A stretch of DNA of 64,000 nucleotides from Robiginitalea aestuariiviva (GCF_029537735.1 NZ_JARPUQ010000001.1:1212696-1276695); one strand, 5' to 3'. Shown: positions 1-8,659, counted from the stretch's first letter. Notes: generated from the sequence alone by a model not told the origin. Numbers and translations are program-made.

Positions 1-134
1 AACTGGATGTGCTGGTAGGTGCCTTCCGGCTTTTCGATGCGAAACTCGGCACCCTCCTGTACGGTAACGGCCTGGCTATAGGACAGCTGTCCAGCCAGCA
101 AAACTGTCAATAATGTAAAAAAAACTCTTTTCAT
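1..134 (-). CDS. Secreted protein, N-terminal fragment (runs off the window)
   Basis: Only the first 44 codons are inside the window. The reading begins MKRVFFTLLTVLLAGQLSYS and shows a basic start, a hydrophobic core and a small-residue cleavage region (SYSQA), so it is a Sec signal peptide and the product is exported. The mature part begins AVTVQEGAEFRIEKPEG. I do not recognise the family. It is divergent from the TetR gene at 286, so the AT-rich stretch between them must hold promoters for both directions. Confidence 0.6.
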   Translation of the reverse strand, partial: MKRVFFTLLTVLLAGQLSYSQAVTVQEGAEFRIEKPEGTYQHIQ

Positions 135-210
135 GGCTTCAAAATATTAAAATGACAATATGCGGTAGTCAATATTACAAATATAAGAAAATACCAGAGG
201 ATTATAATCA

Positions 211-271
211 TATTACTATCGTTAAATAATAGTTAAACACACATAAAATGATAGTAATACTATTAAATTTG
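211..271 (+). promoter_or_regulatory. Promoter and palindromic operator candidate of the TetR/exporter operon
   Basis: A perfect -7 box TAAATTTG (264-271, consensus TAnnTTTG) lies 14 bases before the TetR start. Directly against it is the palindrome ATAGTA-A-TACTAT (251-263). A further inverted pair, TATTACTATC (211-220) and GATAGTAATA (250-259), repeats the same half-site. The arrangement is what one expects of a TetR-family operator blocking its own promoter. No clear -33 TTTG is seen. Confidence 0.6.
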
Positions 272-285
272 CGAAAATTCCTATC

Positions 286-972
286 ATGGAAAGATTGATT
301 CGCAACCTGAAAATCACCATCAACCCCAAGGTGTATGTGAAAGACCCGGAGTCTTCCGACCTTGGCAAGCGCCTGGTGGAACAGGGTATCGCCCTGATCG
401 ACCAGCAGGGGTTTGAACACTTTACCTTTAAAAAACTCGGGGATCTGGTGGGCTCTAACGAGAGTTCGGTATACCGATACTTCGAGAACAAGCATAAATT
501 TCTGCTCTATCTGTCCTGCTGGTACTGGGGGTGGATGGAGTACCGGCTGGTGCTGAACACCCTGGGGGCGTCCGACCCGGAAGATCGACTAAACAAAGCC
601 CTGGAAATCCTGACCCAGCCCGTTGAGTTGGATATGGCTTTTGCCCATGTGGATGAGGTAGCCCTGAACCGGATTATGGTGAATGAGCACGCCAAACCTT
701 TTTTGACCAAGGCCGTAGATCGGGAAAACAAGGAAGGATATTTCGAACCGTACAAAAGGTTGGTGGAACGCTTTGCGGAAATGATCGGGGAGGTGAATGG
801 GGATTACCCGTTTGCCCGTAGCCTGGCCAGTACGGTGCTGGAGGGTTCCCTCCACCAGCATTTCCTGGAGAACCACCTCCCATCCCTGACCAATTGCAAA
901 CAACCTGGCTCCATAACCCACTTTTTCAGAGGCCTCGTAACCTCAGTTCTTAATTCCAGTGAATATGTCTAA
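286..972 (+). CDS. TetR/AcrR family transcriptional regulator
   Basis: A 228-residue protein with an N-terminal helix-turn-helix at about residues 46-68 (FTFKKLGDLVGSNESSVYRY), the TetR recognition-helix pattern ending in Y-R/Y-F, followed by an all-helical ligand-binding part with little similarity to named subfamilies. There is an unusual 25-residue N-terminal extension before the first helix. It overlaps the start of the exporter gene downstream, and that gene is followed closely by HlyD and TolC genes. It therefore probably represses the four-gene operon and itself through the palindrome at 251-263. The inducing ligand is unknown. Confidence 0.88.
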   Translation: MERLIRNLKITINPKVYVKDPESSDLGKRLVEQGIALIDQQGFEHFTFKKLGDLVGSNESSVYRYFENKHKFLLYLSCWYWGWMEYRLVLNTLGASDPEDRLNKALEILTQPVELDMAFAHVDEVALNRIMVNEHAKPFLTKAVDRENKEGYFEPYKRLVERFAEMIGEVNGDYPFARSLASTVLEGSLHQHFLENHLPSLTNCKQPGSITHFFRGLVTSVLNSSEYV

Positions 973-2641
973 ACCCATACTTACATCCTGGCAGCGATTG
1001 ATGGGGCTGCTGAGCCTGGAGAAAAAGGACCTGGCACAGATATTCTATTATGCCATTTTTGCCGGGTTGGTAAACCTTTCCCTGCCCTTGGGGATACAGG
1101 CCATCATCAACCTGATCCAGGGGGCCCAGGTAAGCACATCCTGGATTGTCCTGGTGATCCTGGTGACCCTTGGGGTAGCCTTTGTGGGGATCCTGCAACT
1201 CATGCAGATCCGCATCATCGAAAACCTGCAGCAAAAGATTTTTACCCGCTCGTCCTTTGAGTTTGCCTACCGCTTCCCAAAGATCAAAATGAGCGCGTTA
1301 ACCCGGTTTTACCCGCCGGAGTTGGCCAACCGGTTCTTCGACACCCTCACGGTACAGAAGTCCCTGTCCAAAATCCTGGTGGATTTTCCAGCGGCCCTGT
1401 TGCAGATCGTTTTCGGCTTGCTGCTGCTTTCCTTTTACCACCCTTTCTTTATCCTGTACGGACTGTTGCTGTTGTTGCTGATTTACGTGGTCTTCAAATA
1501 CACGGCCCAGCGCGGCCTGGATACCAGCCTTCAGGAGTCCAAATACAAGTACAAGGTAGCCCACTGGATACAGGAAGTAGCGCGGTCCATTATCAGTTTC
1601 AAACTTTCCGGGAAAACCTCCCACGCCGTGAACAAGAACGATGCCCTGGTGACCTCCTACCTGGAAGCCCGGGAGAGCCACTTCCGCATCCTGGTGATCC
1701 AGTTTATCCAGATGATCGGGTTTAAGGTACTCGTTACCGCCGGGCTGCTCCTTATCGGGGGGCTTTTGGTACTCAACCAGGAGATGAACATCGGGCAATT
1801 TGTGGCCGCCGAAATCATCATCCTTCTGGTCATAAGCTCAGTGGAGAAATTGATCCTGGGTCTGGAGACCTTTTACGACCTACTCACTTCCCTGGAAAAG
1901 CTCGGGCAGGTGGTAGATAAGGAACTCGAACCCATGGGCGGGGAACGCCCCTTTGCCGAAGGCGAAGGCTTCCGGGTGGAGGTGCGCGACCTCCACTACC
2001 GCGTACCAAGCGGGGAAAAGACCATCCTCAATGGGGTAAACCTCACCATGACGCCCCAGTGCAGCGTATTGCTGAAAGGGCCGTCGGGATCCGGAAAATC
2101 TACCCTGCTGAGATTAATAGCGGGCATCCTGGAACCGGACGCCGGGCAGATCTTTGTGAACGACATTTCCCTGAAAGGAGTGCAGCTGAATTATTACCGG
2201 TCCCACCTGGGCAAATCCATGCCGGAGGAATCCCCCTTTGAGGGGACCATTTTGGACAACCTCACCTTTGGGGATGCCACCATCCCCATGGAGCGCATAT
2301 ACTGGGCTTTGGAGAAGACCAAACTGCTCCAGTTTGTAAAGGAACAGCCCCAGGGACTCAATACGATCCTGTACCCGGAAGGCCGGCAGATTCCCTTTAC
2401 CATAGGAAAAAAGCTGGTCCTTGCGCGGAGCATCCTGCGCAACCCCAAATTGTTGCTGCTGAAGGACCCGCTGGACAATTTTGACCCCTCCGAGGCTTCT
2501 GAGGTTATGGATTTCCTGACGGACCCCGCCAATGGGTGGGCCCTGCTGGTGGTGAGCGAGAACGAGCGCTGGGCTTCGCGTTGCGGCCGGGTGGTGTATA
2601 TGGAGGATGGTAGAATCTTAAACGAAAGAAAAGATGCTTAA
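965..2641 (+). CDS. ABC exporter-like protein with degenerate ATPase domain
   Basis: About 558 residues: an N-terminal membrane part with five to six hydrophobic segments (to about residue 300) and a C-terminal nucleotide-binding domain. Walker A is intact (GPSGSGKST, near residue 373), but the rest of the site has decayed. The LSGGQ position reads IPFTI. The Walker B and catalytic-Glu region reads LLLLKDPLDNFD, with Lys for the Walker B Asp and Asp for the catalytic Glu. The Q-loop Gln and H-loop His also appear replaced (SMPEES, VVSENE). The start could be GTG 959 or ATG 965; I prefer ATG. It overlaps the HlyD gene by 8 bases, so the two are translationally coupled. Role: the inner-membrane part of a type I secretion/efflux-like system, possibly with altered ATP use. 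Confidence 0.85.
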   Translation: MSKPILTSWQRLMGLLSLEKKDLAQIFYYAIFAGLVNLSLPLGIQAIINLIQGAQVSTSWIVLVILVTLGVAFVGILQLMQIRIIENLQQKIFTRSSFEFAYRFPKIKMSALTRFYPPELANRFFDTLTVQKSLSKILVDFPAALLQIVFGLLLLSFYHPFFILYGLLLLLLIYVVFKYTAQRGLDTSLQESKYKYKVAHWIQEVARSIISFKLSGKTSHAVNKNDALVTSYLEARESHFRILVIQFIQMIGFKVLVTAGLLLIGGLLVLNQEMNIGQFVAAEIIILLVISSVEKLILGLETFYDLLTSLEKLGQVVDKELEPMGGERPFAEGEGFRVEVRDLHYRVPSGEKTILNGVNLTMTPQCSVLLKGPSGSGKSTLLRLIAGILEPDAGQIFVNDISLKGVQLNYYRSHLGKSMPEESPFEGTILDNLTFGDATIPMERIYWALEKTKLLQFVKEQPQGLNTILYPEGRQIPFTIGKKLVLARSILRNPKLLLLKDPLDNFDPSEASEVMDFLTDPANGWALLVVSENERWASRCGRVVYMEDGRILNERKDA

Positions 2642-3983
2642 CATATCGCCCAACAAATTGAACGATAAGGTGGACCTGAGCCGTTTTGAGGCGGCCCGCC
2701 GGGTGTTCCACCGTAGGCACTACAAGCATTTTAACCGCTTTTTGCTGGCGTTTGCGGGCATTGGGGTGGTAGTGCTGTTCCTGCCCTGGACCCAGAATAT
2801 CAGCGGGGAAGGCTACCTCACTACCCTGCGGCCAGACCAGCGGCCGCAGACCGTGCAGTCACCCATCCCCGGCCGGATCGAAAAATGGTACGTGCGGGAA
2901 GGGGACCTGGTGCAGGCCGGGGATACCATCCTGTTTATGTCCGAGGTAAAAAACGAATACTTCGACCCCAGGCTTATTGAGCGCACCGGGCAGCAGATAC
3001 AGGCCAAGAACATGGCCGTGTCTTCCTACCAGGAGAAGGGCCGGGCCCTTGAGGCGCAGGTTGGCGCCCTGGCCACGGAGCGCCGGTTAAAACTGGAACA
3101 GGCCCGAAACAAGCTGCTGCAGGCCCGCCTGAAGGTGGAAAGCGACAGCCTGGACCTGGAGGCCGCCCGAACCCAGATCACTATTGCGGAGCGGCAGTAC
3201 GAGCGTACGTCCACCCTGCAGGAGGAAGGCCTTAAGGCTGTTACGGACGTGGAGGAGAAGCGGATGAAATTGCAGGAGTCCCGGGCCAAGCTGATCTCAC
3301 AGCAAAACAAGCTGCTGGCCAGCCGCAACGAGGTACTGAATGCCGAAATGGAGATCGGCCGGGTGGAAGCCGAGTATACGGACAAGATATCCAAGGCCCG
3401 CAGCGATCTGTTTACCGCCCGTTCGGCCCAGTTCGATTCGGAGGCCCAGGTGACCAAACTGGAAAACGAGTACGCCAACTACGAGCGACGGAGCGAACTC
3501 TATTACGTGCGCGCGCCTCAGACGGGCTATGTAAACAAGGCCCTGCGAGCCGGGATTGGCGAAACCTTTAAGGAGGGCGACCAGCTGGTGAGCATTATGC
3601 CATCCGAATACGACATGGCCGTGGAGACCTTTGTAGACCCGATAGATCTGCCCCTGGTTCACCTGGGGGAAAAGGTGCGGATCCAGTTTGACGGCTGGCC
3701 CGCCATCATCTTTAGCGGCTGGCCCAACGTTTCCTACGGGACCTACGGGGGGGAAGTCGTGGCTATTGAGACCTTTATCAGCCCCAATGGGAAATATCGC
3801 ATCCTGCTGGCCCCGGACCCGGAAGACCACTCCTGGCCCAAGGACCTGCGGGTAGGCTCGGGCGCCAATACCATTGCACTGCTGGAAGACGTCCCTATCT
3901 GGTTTGAGCTCTGGCGGAAACTCAATGGTTTCCCGCCGAATTACTATAACCCCGTCGAGGGTGGAAAAACCGCTTCAAAGTAA
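2634..3983 (+). CDS. HlyD-family periplasmic adaptor subunit
   Basis: A 449-residue membrane fusion protein. It has a cytoplasmic N-terminus, one membrane anchor (about residues 35-51), a biotinyl-lipoyl half-motif (IPGRIEKWYVREGDLVQAGD), a long helical hairpin rich in A/E/K/R/Q (about 130-280), the second lipoyl half (VRAPQTGYVNKALRAGIGE) and a beta-barrel domain. Such adaptors bridge an inner-membrane exporter and a TolC channel. It overlaps the ABC gene and lies 4 bases before the TolC gene, so the three form one transport unit. The substrate cannot be read from the sequence. Confidence 0.9.
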   Translation: MLNISPNKLNDKVDLSRFEAARRVFHRRHYKHFNRFLLAFAGIGVVVLFLPWTQNISGEGYLTTLRPDQRPQTVQSPIPGRIEKWYVREGDLVQAGDTILFMSEVKNEYFDPRLIERTGQQIQAKNMAVSSYQEKGRALEAQVGALATERRLKLEQARNKLLQARLKVESDSLDLEAARTQITIAERQYERTSTLQEEGLKAVTDVEEKRMKLQESRAKLISQQNKLLASRNEVLNAEMEIGRVEAEYTDKISKARSDLFTARSAQFDSEAQVTKLENEYANYERRSELYYVRAPQTGYVNKALRAGIGETFKEGDQLVSIMPSEYDMAVETFVDPIDLPLVHLGEKVRIQFDGWPAIIFSGWPNVSYGTYGGEVVAIETFISPNGKYRILLAPDPEDHSWPKDLRVGSGANTIALLEDVPIWFELWRKLNGFPPNYYNPVEGGKTASK

Positions 3984-3987
3984 CGCT

Positions 3988-5412
3988 ATGCGCAATACGC
4001 TGTTGGTCTTTTTGCTGGCGCTCTGCGGGCCTGTACTCCGGGCCCAGCCGCAGGATAGTATTACCCTGGGGTTTGCAGAGTACCTGGCCTATGTGAAGCA
4101 ATTCCACCCCGTGGCCAAACAGGCCAACCTGGTCCTGAGTTTGGGTGAGGCCAACCTGTTGCGTTCCCGTGGCGGGTTCGACCCGAAACTGGAGGTGGAT
4201 TACGACCGGAAGCAATTCAAGGGGACCGAATATTACGACCGCCTGAATGCCGCCTTTAAGATCCCGACCTGGTACGGGGTGGAATTCAAAGGGCAGTTTG
4301 AACAGAATGAAGGGGATTTCCTGAGTCCGGACCAGGTAGTCCCGACCGATGGTCTGTACAGTGCCGGGGTTAGCGTTTCGGTAGGCCGCGGCCTGTGGAT
4401 TAATGAGCGGATGGCTACCCTGCGGAAGGCGCGGCTGTATGCCCGCCAGAGCCGCGCAGAGCGGGACCTGCAGGTTAACCAGGTGTTGTACGATGCCTCC
4501 CTGGCTTATTTCGATTGGTTGCAGGCATATAAAGACCTGCTGGTGTACGAGCAATTCCGGGCCAATGCAATTCTGCGGTTTCGGGGCATACGGGAAAGCG
4601 CCCTGGCCGGCGACCGCGCAGCCATAGATACGGTGGAAGCCCGCATTGCGGTCCAGAATCGGGAACTGGGCCTGGAGCAGGCACGGGTGCGGTACCTGCA
4701 GGCCTCCCTGGATTTGTCCAATTTCCTTTGGATGCAGGATAACACCCCGGTAGAGTTACAGGAAGGGGTAACCCCGGACCCGGATCCTGCACCTGCAGTA
4801 GCCGAGGCCCTGGGCATCCGGGACTGGATTATGGACAGCCTGGCCCTGGAGGCCCACCCCAAGCTCCGGGCCCTGGAGTTCAAGATTGAAGGCCTGCGGG
4901 TAGACCAGCGGCTGAAAACCAACGAGCTGTTGCCCCAGATTGACCTGGAATACAATTTCCTGACCCAGACCCCCGAGGTCATCCGTTCCTTTGAAACCCA
5001 GCAGTACAAGGGTGGGGTTACTTTTCGGATGCCCTTGTTTCTGCGCAAGGAGCGGGGGGCGCTCAAAATGGCGCGCTTCAAGTTGCAGGATGCCCAGTTT
5101 GAACGGGACAACGCCCGCCTGAGCATTCGCAACAAGGTGCTGGGCACTTTTGGCGCCCTGCAATCCTTTGACCGGCAAAATGCCCTGATTGCTGGGATGG
5201 TATCGGATTATGCCCGTATGCTGCAGGCCGAGGAGCGCAAGTTTAGTTTTGGGGAGAGCTCTTTGTTCCTGGTCAATTCCCGGGAGCGGAGCCTGATCGA
5301 TACGCGGCTTAAGTCCAATGCAGTGCAAAACAAATACCTGCAGACCCAGGCCAAACTCTTCCAGGTACTGGGGATCAACCCCACAGAAATTGCGCCTCCC
5401 GGTACCCGGTAG
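3988..5412 (+). CDS. TolC-family outer-membrane channel protein
   Basis: 474 residues from ATG 3988, chosen because it starts a clear signal peptide (MRNTLLVFLLALCGPVLRAQ). Starts further upstream would overlap the HlyD gene. The mature protein has the repeated long amphipathic helices of outer-membrane efflux proteins (two OEP-like halves, rich in A, R, L, E, Q). It starts 4 bases after the HlyD stop, completing a TetR-ABC-HlyD-TolC operon. Downstream (5442-5465) a CCCGGG inverted pair with a short loop could be a weak 3' structure, but it lacks a T run. Confidence 0.88.
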   Translation: MRNTLLVFLLALCGPVLRAQPQDSITLGFAEYLAYVKQFHPVAKQANLVLSLGEANLLRSRGGFDPKLEVDYDRKQFKGTEYYDRLNAAFKIPTWYGVEFKGQFEQNEGDFLSPDQVVPTDGLYSAGVSVSVGRGLWINERMATLRKARLYARQSRAERDLQVNQVLYDASLAYFDWLQAYKDLLVYEQFRANAILRFRGIRESALAGDRAAIDTVEARIAVQNRELGLEQARVRYLQASLDLSNFLWMQDNTPVELQEGVTPDPDPAPAVAEALGIRDWIMDSLALEAHPKLRALEFKIEGLRVDQRLKTNELLPQIDLEYNFLTQTPEVIRSFETQQYKGGVTFRMPLFLRKERGALKMARFKLQDAQFERDNARLSIRNKVLGTFGALQSFDRQNALIAGMVSDYARMLQAEERKFSFGESSLFLVNSRERSLIDTRLKSNAVQNKYLQTQAKLFQVLGINPTEIAPPGTR

Positions 5413-5490
5413 GCCCTGAGGTTGGCGGATGTAAGGTTTGGATTCCCGGGGCTACTAAGCCCGGGTGTATAGAGAAAGGAGCACCAAAAG

Positions 5491-6123
5491 ATGCCTATGA
5501 GCCAGAAAGACCTGATACAACATGCCCTGGAGGGCGCCATGGATTACCCTACCTACAGGGATACCGTTGCCGCCCAGGCCCGGGAGGGGAGGACTTCGGG
5601 CCCCGAGCAGACCGAATCCCTGATCCACTATACGAAACTGAACCACCAGCGGATGAAACGCTGGGACCGTACCTTCCGCCTGGGCGAAGACCTCAAAGTA
5701 GCCCTGGACCAGGGGGTGGAGGCTATTTGGCTGGTGTTTACGGAAACCTGGTGCGGGGATGCTGCGCCCATACTTCCCATTATGGAAGCACTGGCCAGTT
5801 ACTGCCCGGGCCTCTCCCTGAAAATCGCCTACCGGGACCAGCACCTGGAACTTATGGAGCACTATCGCACTGATGGCGCTCTGGCCATACCAAAACTCCT
5901 GGTATTGAACCGTGAAGGCACGGAGGTAACGGAAAGCTGGGGGCCCCGGCCCGAACCCCTGATGGACCAGGTTCGCGCCTTTAAGGCAGCACACGGGAAG
6001 CTCACTCCGGAATTCCGGGAATCCCTGCAACGGTGGTACAATAAGGACAAGGGTCAGGCAGCGGCGGCCGAGCTGGCGGCCTTACTTACTTTGAAAGATG
6101 TAGGTAATGGTGCCCTTTTGTAA
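5491..6123 (+). CDS. Thioredoxin-family protein (single-cysteine type)
   Basis: A 210-residue cytoplasmic protein with no signal peptide. A thioredoxin fold is suggested by AIWLVFTETWCGDAAPILP (about residues 78-96), followed by the cis-proline region AIPKLLVL. The usual CxxC is CGDA here, so only the first cysteine is present. It may act by a one-cysteine mechanism or bind a ligand rather than reduce disulfides. This family is common in Flavobacteria and is usually annotated simply as thioredoxin family protein. Its last 42 bases overlap, tail to tail, the TonB-like gene on the other strand. Confidence 0.8.
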   Translation: MPMSQKDLIQHALEGAMDYPTYRDTVAAQAREGRTSGPEQTESLIHYTKLNHQRMKRWDRTFRLGEDLKVALDQGVEAIWLVFTETWCGDAAPILPIMEALASYCPGLSLKIAYRDQHLELMEHYRTDGALAIPKLLVLNREGTEVTESWGPRPEPLMDQVRAFKAAHGKLTPEFRESLQRWYNKDKGQAAAAELAALLTLKDVGNGALL

Positions 6124-6798
6124 TGCTTTGGCATCCGGGTTAAACCGGGCTTTCAGGGCGTAGGCAATGGCATTTTCGACCAGGCATCCATTGGAAGTGC
6201 CTGAGCTTTTCGCATTGAAACTCGCATCGGTAACGCGTCCGCCGGCATCCACTTCGATATTGATGACCACCTTTCCTCCCTCTATACACGTGTAAATGGG
6301 CGGGGGCAGGTCATAGGCATTGCGCTCCACCAGCGAATAGGAAATGGAGGTGCGCCGGTCTTTCAAGAGGTTGGTGTATTCCTTTTTCTCGGCTTCCTTG
6401 GCATCCAGCTTTTCCTGCATTTCGGCCCGTTTCTGGGTGAGTTCCCGCAATTGTTCCTCATAGGCCCCGTCTTCGCCCGGGCTTTCGTTGGGGTTTTCTG
6501 CCCCGGAGGCTTCCCGCTCCTGCAGGATTTCTTCCAGGGTTTTCAAGGGTTCGGGGTCCCCGAACTGGGGCTTAACCGTTTCATTGAGGGCCATGTGGGA
6601 CTTGATGGGTTCGGAAGCGTCGGCCAGTTGTTCCTCCAGCTCCTGCAGTTCCGGTAAATCTGCCTCGTCCAGGCTCATCTCGATGACGTATTCCTCTTCC
6701 ACCTGGGCGCCCAGATGGATGTTGAATAGCGTCAGCACCACAATGCCCAGGGTGCATCCGGTGATGATCATGGATAAGTGACTTCGGGTCAGATTCAT
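6082..6798 (-). CDS. TonB-like / energy-transducer C-terminal domain protein
   Basis: 238 residues: an N-terminal membrane anchor (about 9-29), an acidic region, a coiled-coil rich in E/K/R/Q (about 90-145) and a C-terminal domain (about 165-238). That domain contains VINIEVDAGGRVTDASFNAK and ends ITYIFQSK, the pattern of TonB C-terminal domains. Classical TonB has a Pro-rich spacer; here it is replaced by charged coil, as in many extra TonB-like proteins of Bacteroidota. It may couple the proton motive force to an outer-membrane receptor, but there is no exbBD or receptor gene nearby. It overlaps the thioredoxin-like gene convergently by 42 bases. Confidence 0.75.
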   Translation of the reverse strand: MNLTRSHLSMIITGCTLGIVVLTLFNIHLGAQVEEEYVIEMSLDEADLPELQELEEQLADASEPIKSHMALNETVKPQFGDPEPLKTLEEILQEREASGAENPNESPGEDGAYEEQLRELTQKRAEMQEKLDAKEAEKKEYTNLLKDRRTSISYSLVERNAYDLPPPIYTCIEGGKVVINIEVDAGGRVTDASFNAKSSGTSNGCLVENAIAYALKARFNPDAKALQKGTITYIFQSK

Positions 6799-6866
6799 AG
6801 TGCTATAACCCCCAAATTACGGTTTTAGTATAAATTTCAGGACCCACGGGGTTTGTCCTTCAGGGC

Positions 6867-7577
6867 TTAAAGCGAAAAGCCCGCTTCGCGGAAGCGCGCC
6901 TTAAAGGCATCCGGGGTTACTGCATTATCTACGGAATAAGACCCTATTTTGGTTCTTTTCAGGGCAGAAAGGTAGGCCCCGCACCCCAGTTCCTGCCCCA
7001 GGTCGTGGGCCAGGGAACGGATGTAGGTGCCCTTGCTGCAATCTGCCGTAAAGCGCACCTCAGGCCAGTCAATCCCGGTAATTTCCAGGCGGGTAATGGT
7101 TACGGTGCGTTCCGGCACCTCTACCTCCTTGCCTTTCCGGGCATATTCGTAAAGGCGTTTTCCATCTTTTTTGATGGCCGAAAAGACCGGGGGGCGTTGG
7201 CGGATGGTACCCGTGAAGCGCGCAGCTGCCGCCTCCAGGTCGGCCGGGGTAAGGCCTTCCCAGCTACCTGAGGGTTCGGGCTCGGTTTCCAGGTCGAAGG
7301 AAGGGGTGGTATGGCCCAGCACCAGGGCGCCTTCGTACGTCTTGGGCATGCCCTGTAAATCTGCAATGGTCTTGGTGGCCTTCCCGGTACAAATCAGCAA
7401 AAGTCCGGTGGCCAGGGGGTCCAGGGTCCCGGCGTGTCCCACCTTGATTTTCTTGAGGTCAAAGGCCCTGCGCAGGGTCCACTTCACCGCATTGAGGGCC
7501 TGGAAGCTGGACCAGCCATAGGGCTTGTCCACCAACAGGACTTGTCCTTCCAGAAATGCGTCACGGGAAAGTTCCAA
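6867..7577 (-). CDS. truB: tRNA pseudouridine(55) synthase TruB
   Basis: Makes pseudouridine 55 in the T-loop of tRNAs. About 236 residues. The catalytic motif GHAGTLDPLATGLL contains the essential Asp (about residue 53), preceded by LLVDKPYGWSSFQ and followed by RPPVFSAIKKDGKRLYEYAR and the TYIRSLAHDLG motif. The start is taken as TTG 7577, giving MELSRDAFLEGQVLL. This fits the family N-terminus and avoids overlapping uppP; the reading frame is open further upstream but with no better start. It is the last gene of the ftsX-DUF3098-uppP-truB run, 11 bases after uppP. Confidence 0.92.
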   Translation of the reverse strand: MELSRDAFLEGQVLLVDKPYGWSSFQALNAVKWTLRRAFDLKKIKVGHAGTLDPLATGLLLICTGKATKTIADLQGMPKTYEGALVLGHTTPSFDLETEPEPSGSWEGLTPADLEAAAARFTGTIRQRPPVFSAIKKDGKRLYEYARKGKEVEVPERTVTITRLEITGIDWPEVRFTADCSKGTYIRSLAHDLGQELGCGAYLSALKRTKIGSYSVDNAVTPDAFKARFREAGFSL

Positions 7578-7588
7578 AACGATAGGGG

Positions 7589-8389
7589 TTAAGGGTGCAG
7601 CCAGGTGCCGGCAAGAATGGCTACAAGGCCCACCACCAGGCAATATACGGCAAAATAGGTGAGTTTACTGTTGCGTACCAGCCGGATCATCCAGGTGCAG
7701 GCCAGCAGCCCTGCCACAAAGGCCGCCAGGAACCCGGCGCCCATCACCGCCATATTTTCGCTACCCAGTTTCAGCTCTCCGCTTAAAAGGTCTTTTGCGA
7801 TTTTCCCGAGGATCAGGGGTACCACCATCAGGAAGGAAAAACGGGCTGCTTTGCGCTTGTCCACCCCCAGCAAGACGGAGGTGGCAATGGTGGCGCCGCT
7901 GCGGGAGATCCCCGGCAGCATAGCGATGGCCTGGGCCCCGCCAATGATCAGCGAATCCAGGAATGAGACTTTTCTGTGGGTGTTGCGCGCCCGGTCTGCC
8001 AGAAACAGCAGGGCTGCGGTGCCCAGCAGCATGGCGCCTACAAAGACGATATTCCCGCCGAAGAATTGTTCCAGTTCGGCTTCAAAAAACAGGCCGATAA
8101 GAGCTGCAGGGACCATGGAAATCACAATCTTCAGGGAAAACCGGGTTTCTTCGTTGTTCTTGAAGCGCAGCAGGCCTGACAGGATTTCCCAGACGTCGCG
8201 CCGGAAGACCACCAGGGTACTCAGGGCCGTGGCAAAATGCAGGACCACAGTGAACAGGAGGCTTTCTTCGGGAACAGAGGTGTCTCCCAAAAGGGCCTTT
8301 CCCAGTTCCAGGTGGCCGCTGGAAGAGACCGGTAAGAATTCGGTGAGCCCCTGGATGATGCCCAGCAGGATGGCGTCGATCAGTTCCAA
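7589..8389 (-). CDS. uppP: Undecaprenyl-diphosphatase UppP/BacA
   Basis: An integral membrane enzyme that dephosphorylates undecaprenyl pyrophosphate to recycle the peptidoglycan lipid carrier; over-production gives bacitracin resistance in other bacteria. 266 residues with both family motifs: GLTEFLPVSSSGH near the N-terminus and MLPGISRSGATIATS in the second half. Several membrane helices are visible. It must begin at TTG 8389, because the in-frame TAA of the preceding DUF3098 gene lies immediately before it, so the two genes abut with no spacer. Same operon as ftsX and truB. Confidence 0.95.
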   Translation of the reverse strand: MELIDAILLGIIQGLTEFLPVSSSGHLELGKALLGDTSVPEESLLFTVVLHFATALSTLVVFRRDVWEILSGLLRFKNNEETRFSLKIVISMVPAALIGLFFEAELEQFFGGNIVFVGAMLLGTAALLFLADRARNTHRKVSFLDSLIIGGAQAIAMLPGISRSGATIATSVLLGVDKRKAARFSFLMVVPLILGKIAKDLLSGELKLGSENMAVMGAGFLAAFVAGLLACTWMIRLVRNSKLTYFAVYCLVVGLVAILAGTWLHP

Positions 8390-8659
8390 TTAGCGCGATT
8401 TCTTACCCGGGGAGGCCAGGATGGCGTAAACTTCGATGCCCAGCCCGATCAGGACCAGGGCAGGGGCCAGGCGGATCCGGCGAAAACTGTAGATGTCCGG
8501 GTTAAAGACAGCGGGGTCATCGCTGCCGCCCCCGGCCATCAGGATATACCCCAGGGCAATAAAGACAAGCCCCACAAACATAAAGAGGTAATTGCGTTTC
8601 TGGAAGACGAATTCCCGTTTGCTTTTGGCGGGGCCGCCCTGTTGTTTTTTCTTGCTCAT
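8390..8659 (-). CDS. DUF3098 family small membrane protein
   Basis: 89 residues: a basic N-terminus (MSKKKQQGGPAKSKREF) and two membrane helices (about 27-45 and 64-82) with a short loop containing FNPDIYSFRRIRLAP. This matches the DUF3098 family of Bacteroidota, typically found between ftsX and uppP, as here. The function is unknown. The position suggests a link to the cell envelope or division. It ends immediately before the TTG start of uppP and lies 34 bases after ftsX. Confidence 0.85.
   Translation of the reverse strand: MSKKKQQGGPAKSKREFVFQKRNYLFMFVGLVFIALGYILMAGGGSDDPAVFNPDIYSFRRIRLAPALVLIGLGIEVYAILASPGKKSR

Noticed and set aside
7578-7643. Longer TruB start
   Set aside because: It would overlap uppP by more than 50 bases, begin at another TTG, and add residues unlike the family N-terminus.
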